This document shows positions 5,997 to 6,242 of a stretch of 6,242 nucleotides of DNA, one piece after another. Source of the stretch: Thermodesulfobacteriota bacterium (GTDB taxonomy: Bacteria; Desulfobacterota; RBG-13-43-22); contig JALOOY010000142.1 of assembly GCA_025454185.1 (NCBI GenBank), positions 1 through 6,242 on the forward strand. The letters are read 5' to 3'. How positions within the stretch are numbered: the stretch's first letter is position 1; each line of letters opens with the position of its first letter. A model generated the notes under the pieces. The model searched no databases and was not told the DNA's origin. It worked only from the letters and a program-made list of their open reading frames with translations. Position numbers and translations under genes: made by a program.

Positions 5997-6055
5997 ATTC
6001 TGAATGCAACGTTTCAAGGATAGATGATCACGGCTTTCATCCCTTTCTTAATTGC

Positions 6056-6061
6056 AGGAGG
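6056..6061 (+). promoter_or_regulatory. Ribosome binding site of the right-edge gene
   Basis: AGGAGG lies 5 nt before ATG6067 and fixes that start. No separate promoter with recognisable -35 and -10 boxes was found between the terminator (ending 5996) and this site, so expression may depend on read-through of the terminator. Confidence 0.7.
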
Positions 6062-6066
6062 CGCCC

Positions 6067-6242
6067 ATGACACAAAGGGATCGTATCTGGTTGGGACTAT
6101 TGGTGCTGTTAGTGATGGGAGGATTTTATTCGGAACCCGGCGCCCTGGCGGCTGATACCGGCTGGATGCAAAAAGGAGTACGCGTTTGGTATATGGGGGC
6201 CGGAATTAGCGCCGATCAGGAAGAAGCCTATTTGATCAACGG
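6067..6242 (+). CDS. Exported protein of unknown function, N-terminal fragment (partial, runs off the right edge)
   Basis: Fifty-eight codons are visible. The start MTQRDRIW is followed by a hydrophobic core (LGLLVLLVMGGF, 9-20) and a small-residue cleavage region GALAAD, with signal peptidase cleavage likely after Ala28 or Ala29. The mature start reads DTGWMQKGVRVWYMGAGI, then SADQEEAYLIN. I do not assign a family; from memory a G-x-R-V-W-Y-x-G opening followed by an E-E-A-Y-L-I segment occurs at the start of some exported bacterial proteins of unknown function, which is a weak lead only. Translation is supported by AGGAGG upstream. The gene sits 70 nt after a terminated leader-like transcript, which may control it. 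Confidence 0.8.
   Translation, partial: MTQRDRIWLGLLVLLVMGGFYSEPGALAADTGWMQKGVRVWYMGAGISADQEEAYLIN

Noticed and set aside
1..6242. CRISPR arrays, tRNA or rRNA genes, insertion sequences, phage attachment sites
   Set aside because: I saw no regular direct repeats, no cloverleaf or rRNA signature, and no transposase or terminal inverted repeats in the window.

Overview
The window looks like part of a Gram-negative, moderately GC-rich bacterial chromosome. The protein flavours (acyl-CoA dehydrogenase, acyl-CoA carboxylase, a geranylgeranyl-reductase-family flavoprotein, exported kelch protein) suggest a deltaproteobacterial/Desulfobacterota-type organism. That placement is inferred from family resemblance, not from a marker gene.

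Layout. At the left edge are the first 18 codons of a minus-strand acyl-CoA dehydrogenase (1-54). It is separated from a plus-strand gene set by a compact divergent promoter region (55-218) with back-to-back sigma70-type promoters and an inverted repeat exactly between them. The plus-strand set is: a biotin-dependent acyl-CoA carboxylase carboxyltransferase subunit (219-1775), a large exported kelch protein with about 14 blade repeats (1800-4385), a small cysteine-less carboxymuconolactone-decarboxylase-family protein (4423-4785), and an FAD-dependent oxidoreductase (from 4785) whose start overlaps the preceding stop by one base. Gaps are 24, 37 and -1 nt with no terminator between genes, so they probably form one transcription unit.

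The oxidoreductase is broken. Near 5580 the reading frame loses the conserved second FAD-binding block, and the true C-terminus continues in another frame to a stop at 5785. It is best read as a pseudogene caused by an internal, frame-disrupting deletion, unless the assembly is wrong there.

Right of it, 5786-6066 holds no protein gene. It contains a near-consensus promoter (5798-5826) followed about 140 nt later by a clear intrinsic terminator (5964-5996). The transcript between them can fold into a closed rod and carries seven GGA triplets. This is the best candidate for something undescribed: a small RNA of about 164 nt, or a terminating leader for the next gene. At the right edge begins a gene for an exported protein of unknown function (6067 onward).

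How the genes fit together: the divergent dehydrogenase and carboxyltransferase suggest acyl-CoA (short- or branched-chain) metabolism under shared control. No biotin carboxylase or biotin carrier gene is visible in this window. The kelch protein is predicted to be outside the cytoplasm and has no obvious mechanistic link to the enzymes beside it.
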